Of a stretch of DNA of 45,704 nucleotides, positions 43,921 to 45,704 are shown in pieces. Position numbers and translations under genes: made by a program. The notes under the pieces were generated by a model. The model made no database searches. It saw nothing but the letters and a program-made list of their open reading frames with translations, and was not told where the DNA came from. Source of the DNA: an uncultured Acidimicrobiales bacterium (GTDB lineage Bacteria > Actinomycetota > Acidimicrobiia > Acidimicrobiales > SHLQ01); assembly GCA_938038815.1 (NCBI GenBank), contig CALHTF010000038.1:1-45704 (forward strand), in the 5' to 3' direction. How positions within the stretch are numbered: the first letter of the stretch is position 1; each line of letters opens with the position of its first letter.

Positions 43921-45594
43921 ATGGCCCCGCCGTATCGTAAGACGGTGTTCTTCCCCACAAGCACGCACCGGGCGGTCGCCCTATGGCTGTGCATCCTCGG
44001 CGTCGCAAGTCTGCTTGCTCTCGCTTCGCCCGCGCACGCCCAGGAGGACTTCCCGGTGTGGGATACCGCCTGGGAACTCCCCAACCGAGCCACCATCGAT
44101 GAGGCCGAAACCTATATGGCCTACATCGCCAGCCGGGGCTACGACGGCATTTGGATGTCGTATCTCAACCAGAGCGGGCTCAATGCCACCGACCGGTACG
44201 GCGACGTAGCAGCCAGCCTCGACAACGACGATCAGTTCGTTCTCGACCCGGCGCACACCAGACGGACCGTTGCCATCCTCGACCTCGCCCATGAGTACGG
44301 ACTCGACGTCATCATGGTAGCGGCGTGGGGTGCGGTGTACCTGAACGAAGTGATCGACCAAGACGGCATCTGCAAACTCAACCAAGGGCCCCTCGACCGG
44401 TCGAACGCCTACAGCCTCGGTCATGAACTGGGCGAAAAGATTGGTTCGCATCCGGCAATTTCGATGTGGATGCTGGGCGGCGACAACTGGTGCGACCGAG
44501 AGTCCGACGCAGAAGACGAACAGGTCTGGATCAACATGAAGGAAGGCTTGCGCGACGCCGGTTCGATGCAGCCGACTGGTTTCCATACCGCTGGTTGGCG
44601 AGCGGCGATCCTCAAGTTCATCGACGAACCATGGGTCGATGTGTGGGCGGTCCAAACGTCGCACTGTCGCACCGCGGAAGAAGCCGCGTCGATCATCGCT
44701 GCCGCTATGGACCGAACCGACAAGCCGGTCATCGCCGCCGAGATGCGGTACGAAGCAATCGAGCCGCCGTGGTGCGACGACCCCGAAACCGACGCCGGTC
44801 CCGACCGGCCGGTGACCGGCGACGCGATCCTCGCCGATGCCGAGGCGGTGCATGAGCTTGGCACCTGGGGCTACGTGTATGGCCACAACGAACGCTGGGT
44901 GTGGGGCGGCGGCGACCTCGGAAGTACCGGGCGAGGGTTCCGCAGCGTGCAGAACTCGTTCTTTGCGCCGGGCGAAGAACTCATGCTCGACCTGTTTGAC
45001 CGGAGCGACCTCCCACCGATCTTTTGCAACAGCGTGCAAGCGACCATCATCGGCAACGACGAGAACAACACCCTGATCGGGACCCAAGGGGTCGACGTGG
45101 TGGCTGGCCTCGACGGCAACGACACCATTAAGGGCCTCGGTAGCGACGACATCGTGTGCGGTGGCGACGGCAACGACCGACTCGAAGGCGGGTCGGGCCA
45201 AGATCTCCTCCTCGGCGAAGCTGGTGACGACCTTATCCTCGGCGGCCCCGGCCACGACGTGTTGTTGCGAGGTGGCGACGGCGACGACCGCATCCGAGGC
45301 AACGGCGGCAACGACACCATTTACGGCGACGCTGGCACAGACAATCTGCGCGGCTCCGGGGGCGACGATGTCATCTGGGGCGGCAGCGGCAACGACGTGC
45401 TCAAAGGTGGCGGCGGCGACGACCTTCTCGAGGGCGATAGCGGCGAAGACAACCTCAACGGCGGCAACGGAAACGATGCGCTGCGCGGCGGAACCGACAA
45501 CGACAAAGTGGTCGGCGGCAAAGGTACCGATACCTGCAACGGCGGTCACGGCAAGAGCGACCGACTGCACAAGACCTGCGAGTCGAAGAGCTAA
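43921..45594 (+). CDS. Secreted DUF4038/GH140-like glycosidase with RTX repeats
   Basis: ATG 43921 gives 557 residues with a signal peptide (hydrophobic ALWLCILGVASLLALA, cleavage after AHA). Residues ~45-355 resemble a TIM-barrel DUF4038/apiosidase-like domain: YIASRGYDGIWMSYLN, YGLDVIMVAAWGAVY, HPAISMWMLGGDNW, VIAAEMRYEAIEPPW and GYVYGHNERW. From ~375 to 540 run about a dozen GGxGxDxLx nonapeptide repeats that bind Ca2+ as a beta-roll. Export would use Sec, not a type I system. The substrate is not known. Confidence 0.8.
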   Translation: MAPPYRKTVFFPTSTHRAVALWLCILGVASLLALASPAHAQEDFPVWDTAWELPNRATIDEAETYMAYIASRGYDGIWMSYLNQSGLNATDRYGDVAASLDNDDQFVLDPAHTRRTVAILDLAHEYGLDVIMVAAWGAVYLNEVIDQDGICKLNQGPLDRSNAYSLGHELGEKIGSHPAISMWMLGGDNWCDRESDAEDEQVWINMKEGLRDAGSMQPTGFHTAGWRAAILKFIDEPWVDVWAVQTSHCRTAEEAASIIAAAMDRTDKPVIAAEMRYEAIEPPWCDDPETDAGPDRPVTGDAILADAEAVHELGTWGYVYGHNERWVWGGGDLGSTGRGFRSVQNSFFAPGEELMLDLFDRSDLPPIFCNSVQATIIGNDENNTLIGTQGVDVVAGLDGNDTIKGLGSDDIVCGGDGNDRLEGGSGQDLLLGEAGDDLILGGPGHDVLLRGGDGDDRIRGNGGNDTIYGDAGTDNLRGSGGDDVIWGGSGNDVLKGGGGDDLLEGDSGEDNLNGGNGNDALRGGTDNDKVVGGKGTDTCNGGHGKSDRLHKTCESKS

Positions 45595-45650
45595 CCACCC
45601 ATCCCGGCTTCATCTAAGCGGCGAGCGACCCGTACGATGACAACCCCCAG

Positions 45651-45704
45651 GGAGGTGTATGAGTACCTGGTGGGCTCCCCCGCCTTCAAAGCGGGTGTGC
45701 GGTG
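45651..45704 (+). tRNA. selC: tRNA-Sec (anticodon UCA), 5' part, cut by window edge
   Basis: The visible 54 nt give the 8-nt acceptor strand GGAGGTGT, an extended D arm and the anticodon stem CCCGC/GCGGG around loop CTTCAAA. TCA at 34-36 decodes UGA. The start of the long variable arm (TGTGCGGTG) follows. The 8-nt acceptor strand and 6-nt D stem (GAGTAC/GGGCTC with one mismatch) are tRNA-Sec traits. A TACGAT -10-like box sits at 45633-45638. It supports selenocysteine use in this organism. Confidence 0.88.

Noticed and set aside
43981..45570. 529-codon minus-strand frame opposite the RTX gene
   Set aside because: Complement of Gly/Asp-rich repeats gives an open frame; signal peptide and RTX motifs place the gene on the plus strand.

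Overview
The window looks like chromosome from a GC-rich actinobacterium, most probably class Acidimicrobiia (Ilumatobacter-like). Evidence: the GWWKASDGxWYPP repeat typical of that class, frequent GTG starts, tight ATGA/GTGA gene overlaps, a compact Tad pilus operon with a DUF4244-type pilin, a lysine/alanine-rich TopA tail, and actinobacterial-style tRNA-Sec. The lineage is an inference from these features; no search was run.

Region 1 (1-498) holds the 5' part of a secreted cutinase-like hydrolase that runs off the left edge. Region 2 (499-11193) is an integrative element of about 10.7 kb inserted in the 3' half of a tRNA-Thr(CGU) gene. An exact 48-bp direct repeat (499-546 and 11146-11193) marks attL and attR, and a tyrosine integrase sits beside the intact tRNA. 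Cargo includes a nucleotidyl-cyclase-like gene divergent from an AlbA_2/Schlafen-type ATPase, a Cre-like recombinase preceded by a lox-like inverted repeat, several small secreted or membrane proteins and an XRE regulator. At least four cargo genes carry a frameshift or nonsense codon, whereas the following 34 kb shows none except one UGA that is better read as selenocysteine, so the element appears to be decaying.

Region 3 (11.2-20.3 kb) is housekeeping: holB-tmk, a glutaredoxin/acetyltransferase fusion, a glycosyltransferase/methyltransferase fusion, topA and nhaA. Region 4 (20.3-24.6 kb) holds a large PAS-GGDEF-EAL protein, a FeeM/LuxI-like N-acyl synthase and a divergent membrane protein; by eye, base use shifts inside the first of these genes. 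Region 5 (24.8-30.2 kb) is a dimethylglycine/sarcosine-dehydrogenase-like gene with etfB, etfA and an IclR regulator. Palindromes upstream of the dehydrogenase look like operators for that regulator. A methylated glycine would be oxidised, with electrons passed to ETF and one-carbon units to folate.

Region 6 (30.3-38.0 kb) holds a TrmH-type RNA methyltransferase, a thioredoxin-fold protein with an in-frame UGA in a U-G-C redox motif (a probable selenoprotein with a SECIS-like hairpin), a tandem palindromic repeat, purE-purK, an RsbW/STAS partner-switching pair, an MrfA-type helicase and tpx. Region 7 (38.0-42.1 kb) is a Tad/Flp pilus operon on the minus strand. Region 8 (42.4-45.7 kb) holds a HAD phosphatase, a TetR regulator, a secreted glycosidase-like protein with RTX repeats and, cut by the right edge, selC (tRNA-Sec, anticodon UCA). 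The tRNA-Sec gene and the UGA-containing redoxin support each other and are the most notable feature of the window.
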